NCBI GenBank assembly: GCA_963724535.1
Contig: CAVRVD010000015.1
Span: 186,001 to 250,000, forward strand
Length of the DNA: 64,000 nucleotides
Origin: JADJPO01 sp963724535
GTDB lineage: Bacteria > Actinomycetota > Actinomycetes > Actinomycetales > Kineosporiaceae
Direction of reading: 5' to 3'
The notes below the pieces were generated by a model. It worked only from the letters and a program-made list of their open reading frames with translations, searched no databases and was not told the origin of the DNA. Positions 1 to 8,522 of this stretch are shown one piece after another. How positions within the stretch are numbered: position 1 is the stretch's first letter; each line of letters opens with the position of its first letter. The position numbers and the translations under genes were made by a program.

Positions 1-1172
1 AGGTCAAGATGATCGGCCGCGGCGCGGCCATCCCGGCCTTCATCGACGAGATCGCCGAGGCCTCGCTCGACGCGGCGCGCCGGGACCACCGGACCCTGCT
101 CGACCGGCTGCGCCGGGACCGACCGGACGCCGAGACGATCGACGCCGCCGACCTGCTCCACTACGCCGAGGCCGTCCGCCGCGAGCAGTACGACGTCGAC
201 GCCCGAGGAGTCCGCCGCTACTTCGACCCCGCCGCGGTGCGGGCCGGGCTGCTCGAGGTCACTGGGCGGCTGTTCGGACTGCGGTATCTGCGCGCCACCG
301 ACGTCGTGGTGTGGGACGACGAGGTACATGCCTACGACGTCCACCGCGCCACCTCCGCAACCGGTTCGGATACCGACCAGCCGCCCGGCGAGCGGATCGG
401 CCGGATCTACCTCGACCTCCACCCCCGCGAGGGCAAGTTCAAGCACGCCGCCCAGTTCGACCTGGTCAACGGGGTCGCCGAGCGCCAGCTGCCCGAGGGG
501 GTGCTGGCCTGCAACTTCTCCCGCACCGTCATGGAGCACAGCGAGGTGGTCACCCTGTTCCACGAGTTCGGCCACCTGGTGCATCACGTGCTCGGCGGGC
601 ACGTCGCCTGGGCGCGCTTCTCCGGGGTGGCCACCGAGTGGGACTTCGTGGAGGCCCCGAGCCAGATGCTCGAGGAGTGGGCCTGGAACCCACAGGTCCT
701 GCGCACCTTCGCCAAGGACGCTGCGGGCGAACCGATCCCGGCCGAGCTGGTGGACCGGATGCGGCGCGCCGACGACTTCGGCAAGGGCTATCACGCCCGG
801 ACCCAGATGTTCTACGCGGCCATGTCCTACGTCTTGCACGTCGAGCAGCCCGCGGACCTGACCGCTCGCACCCGGCAGCTGCAGAGCAGGTACTCGCTGT
901 TCCCCTTCATCGACGGCACCCACTTCCCCTGCTCGTTCGGGCACCTGGAGGGGTACGGCTCCGGCTACTACACGTACATGTGGTCCCGGGTGATCGCCAA
1001 GGACCTGTTCAGCGCCTTCGACCCGGACGACCTGTTCGCACCGGACATGGCCGCCCGCTACCGGGAAACGGTCCTGGTCCCGGGTGGGTCCAAGGACGCC
1101 GCCGACCTGGTCGCCGACTTCCTCGGCCGCCCCTACTCCGTCGAGGCGTTCCGACGCTGGCTGGACGCCTAG
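1..1172 (+). CDS. M3-family zinc metallopeptidase, C-terminal part (partial)
   Basis: The reading frame is open from the window edge, so the 5' part lies outside; an ATG at 9 is probably internal. The zinc site HEFGH is at 561-575, followed by the helical catalytic domain typical of thimet oligopeptidase/Dcp-like enzymes, which cleave short peptides in the cytoplasm. The motif REGKFKHAAQF before the zinc site and GYGSGYYTYMWS near the C-terminus are family hallmarks. The TAG stop (1170-1172) overlaps the first bases of the IS110 element: the same CTAG occurs again at 2661, so the insertion appears to have regenerated the natural stop. Family assignment is firm; substrate is unknown. Confidence 0.9.
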   Translation, partial: VKMIGRGAAIPAFIDEIAEASLDAARRDHRTLLDRLRRDRPDAETIDAADLLHYAEAVRREQYDVDARGVRRYFDPAAVRAGLLEVTGRLFGLRYLRATDVVVWDDEVHAYDVHRATSATGSDTDQPPGERIGRIYLDLHPREGKFKHAAQFDLVNGVAERQLPEGVLACNFSRTVMEHSEVVTLFHEFGHLVHHVLGGHVAWARFSGVATEWDFVEAPSQMLEEWAWNPQVLRTFAKDAAGEPIPAELVDRMRRADDFGKGYHARTQMFYAAMSYVLHVEQPADLTARTRQLQSRYSLFPFIDGTHFPCSFGHLEGYGSGYYTYMWSRVIAKDLFSAFDPDDLFAPDMAARYRETVLVPGGSKDAADLVADFLGRPYSVEAFRRWLDA

Positions 1173-1203
1173 ACCGTATGGCGTGACGGGCTGGTTGGGC
1201 GTT

Positions 1204-1351
1204 CCGGCGTCATCCGATGGGTGATGGTCGGCTTGCCGGGCACCCGTGTCAAGGCGGGAAGGCGTGCCTTGACACGGGTGATCGGCAAGCGAAGGGCTGC
1301 CACGATCGGATGATGCCGGCGGTGTGATCTCGCCGGATGGGGCATCCGGCG
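1204..1351 (+). ncRNA. Structured left end of IS110 copy 1; candidate bridge RNA region
   Basis: Three nested or adjacent hairpins sit upstream of the transposase. An outer stem pairs 1204-1218 with 1305-1319 (one mismatch). A middle stem pairs 1231-1238 with 1283-1290, and a 15-bp perfect stem pairs 1241-1255 with 1266-1280. A separate 9-bp hairpin with a GGG loop covers 1331-1351. IS110-group elements encode a bridge RNA in this left-end position that pairs with donor and target DNA. Transcription, exact ends and guide loops cannot be seen directly, so this is a candidate. Confidence 0.45.
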
Positions 1352-1439
1352 CCTCGGCTGGCATACGGGCGCGGGTCACGCCCACCGGGGCGCATGCGGG
1401 CGTCGCCGGTGTGGTGCCGCAGATGACAGGAGGCACCGG

Positions 1440-2534
1440 ATGCTCACTGACGAGCGTACGACGGTGGGTCTGGATGTTCATGCCTGGTCGGTGGTGGCCG
1501 AGGCGGTGGACTGGTCCACGGGGCAGGTGTTCAGCGACCGGCTGGTCCCGGCCAGCGAGGTGGTGCTGGCCTGGGTGGCGGCGTTGCCGGGCTCGGTGGC
1601 GGTGACGTACGAGGCCGGCCCCACCGGGTTCGGGTTGGCGCGGGCGTTCGCGGCGGCCGGGATCCGATGTGAGGTGGTGGCGCCCTCGAAGCTGGAGCGC
1701 CCGCCGGGGGATCGGGTCAAGACCGACCGGCGTGATGCCCGGCGGCTGGCCAGGTTGCTGCATATCGGGGAGATCACCGGGATCCGGGTGCCGAGTGTGG
1801 CCGAGGAGGATGCCCGGGACCTGGTCCGGGCTCGGGAAGCGGCGCGTGGTGATCTGATGCGCGCCAGGCACCGGCTGTCGAAGTTGTTGCTGCGCCACGG
1901 GATCGTCTACGGCGGCGGGAAGACCTGGAACGGTGTGCACGAACGGTGGCTACGCGGTCTGCGGTTCGATGACCTGCCCGGCACCCGGGTGGCGTTCGAG
2001 GAGGCGTTCGACGCGGTGGCCTCGACCACCGCTCGCCGGGACCGGTTGGACGAGGCGATCGAGGCTGTGGCGGCCCAGCCACAGTGGGCGCCGATCGTGG
2101 CCCGCCTGGGGGCGATCCGCGGGGTGGCGACCTTGACCGGGCTGGGGTTGGCGGTCGAGATCGGGGACTGGGACCGGTTCACCGGTGCCTCGATCGGGGC
2201 CTACCTGGGGTTGGTGCCCTCGGAGTCCTCCAGCGGAGGCGGCCGGTCCCAAGGGTCGATCACCAAGACTGGAAACACGCACGCCCGTCGGCTGCTGGTC
2301 GAGGCGGCCTGGCAGCACGCCCGGCCGCTGCCCCGGACCCCCGGCAAGGCCGTGGCGCTGCGCCGGGCCGGATTGGCGCCGGCGGTGCGGGCCCGTGGCC
2401 TGGCCGCCGACCGACGTCTACGCCGCCGCTGGCTCACCTTGGAGGCCCGCAAGAAGCCCGGCCCGGTCATCGCCGTCGCCGTCGCACGTGAGCTGGCCGG
2501 CTGGTGTTGGAGTCTGGCCACCATGCGCGACTGA
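1440..2534 (+). CDS. IS110-family transposase (DEDD recombinase), full length
   Basis: The 364-residue protein has the IS110 architecture. An N-terminal RuvC-like DEDD domain shows VGLDVHAW, TYEAGPTG and the KTDRRDA motif. A helical linker follows, and then the C-terminal Tnp domain with GAIRGVATLTG and a serine-rich YLGLVPSESSS segment that should carry the nucleophilic serine. It acts on DNA with a bridge RNA as guide. The ATG at 1440 follows an AGGAGG-like site in ACAGGAGGC. The first 325 residues are identical to those of the copy on the opposite strand at 16.7-17.7 kb; only this copy keeps the last 39 residues. It is probably the active source of enzyme. Confidence 0.95.
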   Translation: MLTDERTTVGLDVHAWSVVAEAVDWSTGQVFSDRLVPASEVVLAWVAALPGSVAVTYEAGPTGFGLARAFAAAGIRCEVVAPSKLERPPGDRVKTDRRDARRLARLLHIGEITGIRVPSVAEEDARDLVRAREAARGDLMRARHRLSKLLLRHGIVYGGGKTWNGVHERWLRGLRFDDLPGTRVAFEEAFDAVASTTARRDRLDEAIEAVAAQPQWAPIVARLGAIRGVATLTGLGLAVEIGDWDRFTGASIGAYLGLVPSESSSGGGRSQGSITKTGNTHARRLLVEAAWQHARPLPRTPGKAVALRRAGLAPAVRARGLAADRRLRRRWLTLEARKKPGPVIAVAVARELAGWCWSLATMRD

Positions 2535-2780
2535 CCACCACGGCCCCGTACACACAGCGGGACCGCCGACCCACAGACCGGCCGGTGGGAGAACCGGCGC
2601 GGGCAGCGCGAGGAGCACCCGCGGGAGCACTACGAGCCAACCCCGGTTGATGCTCGATCCCTAGACCGCGGCACGCTCCCGATGAACACCCGGTCATGCA
2701 GGTAACCAATCCGCGGATATGAGTCTTGACCGCGCGTCGGCCGCCGACCCCAACCCTGGATCTCCCACCGGCCCACAGCA

Positions 2781-2819
2781 CTCCTCCCGTCCCCCTGCAC
2801 CCCGTGGGGACGGGAGGAG
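2781..2819. terminator. Strong hairpin downstream of IS110 copy 1
   Basis: A perfect 14-bp stem pairs 2781-2794 with 2806-2819 around an 11-nt loop. There is no T-run, so it may act as a transcript barrier rather than a classical intrinsic terminator. It sits in the 318-bp stretch 2535-2852, in which I see no gene: it holds the IS right end, this hairpin and the lead-in to the truncated kinase. Confidence 0.45.
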
Positions 2820-2852
2820 CACGCCCACTTGACCTCACCTAACGCCATATGA

Positions 2853-3602
2853 GTGCTGCGCAGGCCGGCGGGCGGGCCGTTGTCGCCCACCGAGCAGCAG
2901 CTCCTCACCGACCTGGTCGCTCAGGCGGGGCTCGTCATCGACCACCAAGCGCGGCTCGACCAGGTGGCCCACCAGGCGGCCGAGCTGCGAGCCGCTGCGC
3001 GCCGGATCGTCACCGCCGAGGACGCCGCCCGCCGGCGGATCGAGCGCGACCTCCACGACGGCGCCCAGCGGCGCCTGGTGTCGCTGGGGATGGAGCTCGG
3101 CCGGCTGGCCGACCGGGCCACCGCGATGGGCGACCCTGAGTTGGTCCGGCTGGCCGAGGAGTCCCGCAGGATCCTGCTCGACGCCACAGCGGAGCTGCGC
3201 GCGATGGCCCGAGGAGTACGCCCGGCGGTTCTGACGCACGATGGGCTCGAGGCCGCGCTGACCAACCTCACCGACCGGTCACCCGTCCCGGTCGTGCTGC
3301 ACGTCGCCCTGGGCCGCAGGTTCCCCGCGGAGGTCGAGGCGACGGCGTACTTTCTGGTCAGCGAGGCGATCACCAACGCCGCCCGGCATGCCGGGGCCAG
3401 GACCGTGGACGTCACCGCGCAGTATTCGGACGGGCGCCTCACGGTGGCGGTGAGCGACGACGGGAGCGGCGGCGCCCACGCCGGGACCGGCAGTGGCCTG
3501 CAGGGGCTGGCCGACCGGCTCGCCGCGCTGGGCGCGCAGCTCGAGGTCGACAGTCCCGCCGACGGCGGCACCACGATCAGGACGGTGCTCGAGTGCGCGT
3601 GA
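2853..3602 (+). CDS. Sensor histidine kinase, HisKA_3/HATPase core only (N-terminally truncated)
   Basis: Residues 1-30 resemble the tail of a GAF domain (PLSPTEQQLLTDLVAQAGL). A coiled linker follows, then the HisKA_3 phosphoacceptor motif RRIERDLHDGAQRRL with His68, and a HATPase_c domain with NAARHAGA and SDDGSGG. Kinases with this core normally exceed 500 residues and carry GAF or PAS sensor domains; at 249 residues all sensing modules are missing. The GTG at 2853 is simply the first start in frame. Its stop overlaps the response regulator gene. It could still phosphorylate the regulator, but loss of the sensor suggests decay after rearrangement next to the IS. Confidence 0.75.
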   Translation: MLRRPAGGPLSPTEQQLLTDLVAQAGLVIDHQARLDQVAHQAAELRAAARRIVTAEDAARRRIERDLHDGAQRRLVSLGMELGRLADRATAMGDPELVRLAEESRRILLDATAELRAMARGVRPAVLTHDGLEAALTNLTDRSPVPVVLHVALGRRFPAEVEATAYFLVSEAITNAARHAGARTVDVTAQYSDGRLTVAVSDDGSGGAHAGTGSGLQGLADRLAALGAQLEVDSPADGGTTIRTVLECA

Positions 3603-4240
3603 TGCTCGCCGACGACGCCCTGCTGCTGCGCGAGGGACTGGCCCGGATCCTGGCCGAGTCGGGCTTCGAGGTCGTCGGGCAGGCCGGTGACGGCCACGAG
3701 CTGGTCGACCTCGTCCGCCGCGACCCCCCAGACGTCGCCGTGATCGACCTGCGTATGCCGCCCGACTTCGCCGGCGAGGGCCTCGACGCCGCGACCCGGA
3801 TCCGGGCGATCGCGCCCGGGGTCGGTCTCCTGCTGCTGTCGCAGCACATGGAGGTCCACCACGCACTGCGGCTGATGACCGACTTCGACGGAGGGGTGGG
3901 CTACCTGCTCAAGGACCGGGTGTCCGATCTCTCGGCGTTCGCCACCGACGTCCGACGCATCGCCCGAGGCGACGTGGTCCTCGACTCCGAGCTCGTCAGC
4001 CTGCTCTTCTCCCGGCGCCGTCACCAGGACCCGCTCGACCGGCTCACCGAGCGCGAGCGCGAAGTGCTCAACCTGATGGCGCAGGGGCTGACCAACGCCG
4101 CGCTGGCCGAGGAGCTGCACCTGAGCACCAAGACCGTGGAAGGCCACATCCGAAATATCTTCACCAAGCTCGACCTGGGCGCCGACGACCGATCACACCG
4201 GCGGGTCCTCGCAGTTCTGCAGTTCCTACGCGGCGGGTAG
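3593..4240 (+). CDS. NarL/FixJ-family response regulator
   Basis: The 215-residue protein has a receiver domain (acidic pair DD at 7-8, phosphoacceptor Asp52 in VIDLRMP, conserved Lys in YLLKDR) and a C-terminal LuxR helix-turn-helix with LTEREREVLNLMAQG and LSTKTVEGHIRNIF. The GTG start at 3593 overlaps the stop of the kinase fragment, showing the usual translational coupling. The target genes are not evident; nothing downstream is co-oriented. The receiver looks intact, although its partner has lost its sensor. Confidence 0.92.
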   Translation: MRVMLADDALLLREGLARILAESGFEVVGQAGDGHELVDLVRRDPPDVAVIDLRMPPDFAGEGLDAATRIRAIAPGVGLLLLSQHMEVHHALRLMTDFDGGVGYLLKDRVSDLSAFATDVRRIARGDVVLDSELVSLLFSRRRHQDPLDRLTEREREVLNLMAQGLTNAALAEELHLSTKTVEGHIRNIFTKLDLGADDRSHRRVLAVLQFLRGG

Positions 4241-4454
4241 GCGGCCGCAGTGCCGCCCCGCCGCCGCCCCTTCACCTGTCGCGGACGGTCCAGTAGGTCC
4301 AACCGCTCATCGGTGCGACTCGGCAACCCGGCACCTCGACGATAACGGTGCTCGAGGCAAACTTGTGCTCAAGCAGAGTCGTGTGGCCTGCACTACCGAG
4401 GCACGACGCCCGCGCCGTTCGATACCTGGGTCCGCCACAGGCTAGCGCCTGGGA

Positions 4455-5912
4455 TCATGGCGACCCCGTCGCCTCTTTGACGAGGTCGGAGACGTAGGCC
4501 TGGGCGAGTTGCAGGCTGAGCGCGGGCTTGTCGATGACGTGCGTACGCTCCTGCTCGGTCGATGTGGAACCTGTCGGGCCGGCGTCGTCACGGCGTCGAG
4601 TGATCACCGGAACGAAGTCGCCTGGGTAGTCGAAGATCCGGACCAGGTCGATCGGCAGCAGGTGGTCGATGCTGTCCACGCGAATCGGGCTGGTGATGAT
4701 GGAGTCCTGGAACCATCGGGACAGGTTGCGGCCGGTGACGTCCAGCTTCTCGGCGTGCTCCGCCGCGCGTGCCCGGGCTTCCTGTTCCATCGTCGCCACC
4801 GGGCCCATCGTCGCCGCCGGATCCATCGTCGCCGCCGGGTCCGACGGCGCGACCGAGGTCGCGCGGGAGCGGCGTCCGGTTCCGCGGCCGGTCGCCCCCT
4901 GTTGCGCCGCGCCAGGTGAGGCACCCGGGCCCGGTTCACCTGGACCGGACGCGAAACAGGACTTGAACAGCGTGATCAGCGCCTCGGCCTCCCGCGTCAC
5001 GTCCGGCTCGGAATCCAGCCGGGCGGTGGCGGCCGCCTCGAACCTGGTCACCGGCTCGTGGATCGAGGGGACGAACCGCACGATGGTGCCCACCGGCAGC
5101 AGACCGACGAACGTTCCGTGGTCGACGACGAGGATACGCCGGACCCCGGTCAGCCGGTCGAGGAGGAAGGCGAGCAGGTACAGCCGAGTGGACCACCAGG
5201 TGGTGGCAATGTCGATCGTCACCACGCTGTCGGTGCCTGAGCGGCCGACCACGTCGACGAGCCCACCGGCGTGGTCGGAGTCGGGCGTCGTCAGGTCTCC
5301 CTGTACCGGGTCGCCGACCCGGATCCGGTTGACCTGCACCCCGCGGGACAGCCGGGCGGAGGTGATGGCCGCGCCGACCAAGGCCTCGAGGTCCTCGGGC
5401 CGGTTGAAGAACGAGACCACGTGGTCGGAGGTGAGGGTGGCCCGGAAGGCCCGGATCCGATCCAGCGAGCCCGGGTCACCGGTGGCGTGGGGGTTGAACC
5501 CGTCCATCTCCTGCGGCGGCCACGGCGCGCTCTCGGCGAGGATGAACGGCAGGATCGGCCGCTCAGCCGGCTCCCTCTCCGGCCGCACCCGGTTGGCACC
5601 GCCCGGATACTCCTGGGCCGCCAGGTACTCCCACTCGGTGATCGAGATCTGGTCGGCCTCCCGGCCGTCAGGAACCGTCGGCAGCGCCGCGGCCCGGCTC
5701 GCGTCCGGGACGAAGCCATACCGCCAGGCCACGATCACCACGTAGGCGTCCGACTCGCGGACCAACCGGAGCACCCGATCGAGGGGGAAGGCGGGCGCGG
5801 CGGTGAACTCCTCCATCGCGACCACCTCGTGGCCGAGTCGACGCAGCGCACGGATCGCGGCCGCCCTATGGTCGGCCAGGTCGCGGGACGTCGACGATAC
5901 GAAGACCTTCAT
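4455..5912 (-). CDS. DUF4062-domain protein with an uncharacterised C-terminal region
   Basis: The first ~95 residues fit DUF4062: MKVFVSSTSRDLADHRAAA, the ALRRLGHEVVAMEEF segment and ESDAYVVIVAWRYGF. This Rossmann-like domain, related to TIR/SLOG sensors, is usually fused to STAND ATPases or effectors in conflict systems. Here no P-loop follows. Residues ~220-320 form a predicted alpha/beta segment with TTWWSTRLYLLAFLLD and ILVVDHGTF. A low-complexity linker (~345-380) carries PAATM repeats, and a basic-acidic C-terminus ends the protein. It stands alone, with no partner on its strand. Function unknown; a role in nucleotide-linked defence is possible from domain associations only. Confidence 0.8.
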   Translation of the reverse strand: MKVFVSSTSRDLADHRAAAIRALRRLGHEVVAMEEFTAAPAFPLDRVLRLVRESDAYVVIVAWRYGFVPDASRAAALPTVPDGREADQISITEWEYLAAQEYPGGANRVRPEREPAERPILPFILAESAPWPPQEMDGFNPHATGDPGSLDRIRAFRATLTSDHVVSFFNRPEDLEALVGAAITSARLSRGVQVNRIRVGDPVQGDLTTPDSDHAGGLVDVVGRSGTDSVVTIDIATTWWSTRLYLLAFLLDRLTGVRRILVVDHGTFVGLLPVGTIVRFVPSIHEPVTRFEAAATARLDSEPDVTREAEALITLFKSCFASGPGEPGPGASPGAAQQGATGRGTGRRSRATSVAPSDPAATMDPAATMGPVATMEQEARARAAEHAEKLDVTGRNLSRWFQDSIITSPIRVDSIDHLLPIDLVRIFDYPGDFVPVITRRRDDAGPTGSTSTEQERTHVIDKPALSLQLAQAYVSDLVKEATGSP

Positions 5913-6187
5913 CAGCCACCACCCGTCACTGTTCGCCTCATCGCACCGACTGGGAGCCAGGTCCGCCGGGGCGAACGCGCTCGGGCCGACTCATCAGCGG
6001 CCTGACAGGAAGAGGGTGCCGGACGGCGACCGCGTACGTCACGTGGTCCTCCACAGGCGCTCAGCTCAGACCGGGGCTCAGGCGATGTCGCCCGTCACGC
6101 TGGCAGCGACGCACGAGCGGGGTAGGGCGAAGTCGATGGCGACCACGAACAGTGCTGCGCCGACTTCAGCTCGTCGCGGCCTGCCAG

Positions 6188-6295
6188 CAGGTCGCCCACG
6201 TCGTACTGCGCGAGACGCCGGAGGTCTTCGACCTGCCGGACGGTACCGTCTACCGGCGCGGCACCGGCTGGAGAAGGCCGGGCTCCTGACCCGAT
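6188..6295 (+). pseudogene. PadR-type regulator remnant (frameshifted)
   Basis: Reading 6188 onward gives QVAHVVLRETPEVFDLPDGTVYR; continuing in another frame gives HRLEKAGLLTRS. Together they match the TVYxALHRLExAGLL wing of PadR-like winged helix proteins, split by a frameshift near 6255. No start and no C-terminal part remain. The rest of the gap 5913-6331 holds the probable promoter of the DUF4062 gene and nothing else I recognise. Confidence 0.35.
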
Positions 6296-6331
6296 CGTCG
6301 CCCAAGCAGGGCCTCGACGTAGCATCGCCGT

Positions 6332-6730
6332 GTGAGCGACGTCGAGCGGTTTCGCTTCGCCTTCGCGCGGTCGTATCGGCCAGCAGCCCGTGTCTTCGGC
6401 GTCATGCCGGAAACCGCCTGGGTCGACGTGGGCGATCAGGATCTCGAGGTTCAGTTCGGTCCCTGGCGGGTGTCAACCCCGCTGGCCAACATCACCGATG
6501 CCTCGGTGACGGGGCCGTATGCGTTCTGGAAGACCGCTGGCCCCGCGCGTCTGGCAATCACCGATCGGGGCTTGACGTTCGCGACCAACGGGAAGAGCGG
6601 CGTCCTGATCTCCTTGCGCGCTTCAGTCCGCGGACTCGACCCTCTGGGAGTCATCCGTCACCCCGAGCTGACCGTCACTGTCGCTGAGGTCGAGAGGTTG
6701 GCCGGGCTGTTGCAGAGTCACGTCGAGTGA
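6332..6730 (+). CDS. Conserved actinobacterial protein of unknown function
   Basis: The 132-residue protein starts at GTG 6332 and has even, codon-biased composition. It shows alternating short beta-strand-like segments (AWVDVGDQDLEVQFGPWRVSTPL, then YAFWKTAGPARLAITDRGL) and ends with an LVRL-type helix, a pattern I associate with a small actinobacterial family of unknown role. There is no signal peptide or membrane helix. Its neighbours are degraded, so context gives no function. Confidence 0.7.
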   Translation: MSDVERFRFAFARSYRPAARVFGVMPETAWVDVGDQDLEVQFGPWRVSTPLANITDASVTGPYAFWKTAGPARLAITDRGLTFATNGKSGVLISLRASVRGLDPLGVIRHPELTVTVAEVERLAGLLQSHVE

Positions 6731-6732
6731 TG

Positions 6733-6915
6733 GGCGATGTCGCCGACCCACCTGGCGTTCGGACGGTCTGCGGTGAGCTTCCGCTTGAGCAGGTCCGGGA
6801 ACGGCGCCCAGGACTTGTCCTGTCTGGTCAGGCCGTGCGGCGCTTGATCCGGCGAGCGACCAGGCCCTGACGGCGCATCGAGTCGGCCACCGTCTTCTCA
6901 CGTCGACTGGTGATG
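6733..6915 (-). pseudogene. IS3-family transposase orfB fragment (frameshifted)
   Basis: On the minus strand the reading SRREKTVADSMRRQGLVARR, continuing IKRR, is followed after a one-base loss by GLTRQDKSWAPFPDLLKRKL and PNARWVGDI. This is the linker just before the rve integrase domain of IS3-family OrfB, whose first catalytic Asp lies in the WVGDI motif. Both ends are missing. The fragment directly abuts the truncated polymerase IV gene, which it probably interrupted. Confidence 0.75.
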
Positions 6916-7428
6916 GCCACCCTGCGGGCCTACCCCGGGGCGAGGGTGGAGGTGCTTGGCTGGGACGAGGCCTTCGTCGGGCTGGACACCGACGACGTCG
7001 AGGCGACCGACCGCGACGTCCAAGCCAAGGTGCTCGCCGCCACTGGGCTGCACTGCTCCATCGGAGTCGGCGACACCCTGGTGCGGGCGAGGAACGACAC
7101 GGACTTCGGCAAGCCGCGCGGGGTGTTCCGGCTCACCCGGGAGAGCTGGTTGCCGCACATGGGTCACCGGCCGACGACCGAGCTGTGGGGGGTCGGCCCC
7201 CGGATCGGGCAGCGGCCGGCCGCCCTGGGTGTCGAGATCGTCGAACAGATCGCGCGGACCCCGGACGACGTACTCGCTGCCGAACTCGGCCCCACCATCG
7301 GACCGCACATCGGGCGGCTCGGCCGCGGCGTCCGGCCGACGGTGGACGACACCCCGTGGCCTGCGAGACCGGTGGGGGGTGTCGGGGCCCGTTCGGATGA
7401 CAGGCGTTCGAAGCGGTCATGTCCATGA
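6910..7428 (+). pseudogene. DNA polymerase IV (DinB)-like fragment
   Basis: The frame contains GWDEAFVGLD (palm DE pair of Y-family polymerases), HCSIGVGDTLVRARNDTDFG, KPRGVFRLT, and the helix-hairpin-helix thumb ELWGVGPRIGQRPAALGV. The N-terminal ~95 residues with the first metal-binding Asp are missing, replaced by the IS3 fragment. The little-finger domain is lost after ~155 residues. It cannot be an active polymerase. Confidence 0.75.
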
Positions 7429-7450
7429 CCGCTCGGACGACGGTCACGTC

Positions 7451-8515
7451 GTGAGACGTCGGTTCGCCCCACCTGAGCCCACCGGTGGCCCGGCGTCCGG
7501 TGGGCCCGCGGAGGCCGCGCTCGGGGGGTTGTCGCGTCGGCACCTGCTCGCCCTGGCGGCCGTGGGCGTCACCGGTGCCGCAACCACCGGCATGACCGCG
7601 TGGCCCGCGTCGGCGGAGCCGTTCGGCCGGGAGCCTCTCGCCCCGGGGCTCGCCGGCCGGGTCACCTTCGGTGCGTGGACCCCGGGCCGGGACCTGCCCG
7701 CCGCTCACCGCAGCACCGAGCGACTGCTCGGCGTCCGGCTACCGATCATCTCCTGGTACGACAACTGGACCGAGGGATGGCTTCCCCACCTCGCGAACTC
7801 GTTGGTGCAGCTGGCCGGACCACGTCCGCCCTACCAGTTCATGATCTCCTGGGAGCCGGTCGGTGTGCCGGTGGCGGACATCGCCGCCGGGAGGTGGGAT
7901 CGCTATATCGCCGACTTCGCCGCCGGCGCGGCCACCTACCCGGGCAGGGTGGTGCTCCGCCCGTTCGCCGAGATGAACCTGTCCTCCCAGCAGTGGTCCG
8001 TGGACAACCCCCACGGCACGGCGACCTCGGGGATCGACACCTGGAAACGGGCCTGGCGACGCATCGCCACGGTGATGAAGGCCCAGCGGGCCCGCAACGT
8101 CAGCCTGATGTTCTGCCCCTGCAGCCTCGACGAGGGCCGCCCGATGGAGGCCTACTGGCCGGGGGCCGCCTACGTGGACGCCCTCGGCATCGACGGCTTC
8201 AACATCGGGTGGCGTGCCGACGGATCCCCTCGCCTGACCCCTGCCGGTCTGGTCGGCCCCATGTACAGCCGGTTGTGCCGGCTGCACCCCACCGCCGCCG
8301 TCACCCTGGCGGAGGTGGCCAGCGCGCCCGGACCGCGCAAGAACGCCTGGTACCAAGCCCTGTTCACGCTGAGGGGCTACCCGCGGCTGCGCGAGGTGGT
8401 GTTCTTCCACGACAACAAGGAGCGGGACTGGCGACTCGACTCGGACGCCGCGACCCTGGCAGTCTGCCGGCGCCGGGTGCGCCACGGCACCGGGTCGCTG
8501 CCCGCCCCCGGATGA
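7451..8515 (+). CDS. Tat-exported GH26-like glycoside hydrolase
   Basis: The N-terminus has a twin-arginine signal, LSRRHLLALAAVGVTGAATT, ending in WPASAEP, so export is expected. The mature part fits a GH26-type (beta/alpha)8 barrel: acid/base Glu174 in RPFAEMN, a YPG-like WPGAAYVDALGIDGFN segment and probable nucleophile Glu288 in TLAEVAS. GH26 enzymes cleave beta-mannan or mixed glucans. The GTG at 7451 puts the Tat motif near residue 28; an ATG at 7397 is an alternative. It is convergent with the oxygenase gene and isolated from other carbohydrate genes. Confidence 0.78.
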   Translation: MRRRFAPPEPTGGPASGGPAEAALGGLSRRHLLALAAVGVTGAATTGMTAWPASAEPFGREPLAPGLAGRVTFGAWTPGRDLPAAHRSTERLLGVRLPIISWYDNWTEGWLPHLANSLVQLAGPRPPYQFMISWEPVGVPVADIAAGRWDRYIADFAAGAATYPGRVVLRPFAEMNLSSQQWSVDNPHGTATSGIDTWKRAWRRIATVMKAQRARNVSLMFCPCSLDEGRPMEAYWPGAAYVDALGIDGFNIGWRADGSPRLTPAGLVGPMYSRLCRLHPTAAVTLAEVASAPGPRKNAWYQALFTLRGYPRLREVVFFHDNKERDWRLDSDAATLAVCRRRVRHGTGSLPAPG

Positions 8516-8522
8516 CGGCGCT

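Larger units (their letters stand above)
1169..2660 (+). mobile_element. IS110-family insertion sequence, copy 1 (apparently complete)
   Basis: The left boundary is set by where identity with the inverted copy starts (1169 here, 18016 there). The right boundary is inferred from the octamer CTAGACCG at 1169-1176, which recurs at 2661-2668; including the core this gives a 1492-bp element, a normal IS110 size. The element has a long structured left end (about 270 bp), one transposase gene and a right end of about 126 bp with no terminal inverted repeats, as expected for this family. Known IS110 elements recombine at a short core, CT in IS621, and CT is the first dinucleotide here. The right end is less certain because copy 2 lacks it. 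Confidence 0.8.
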
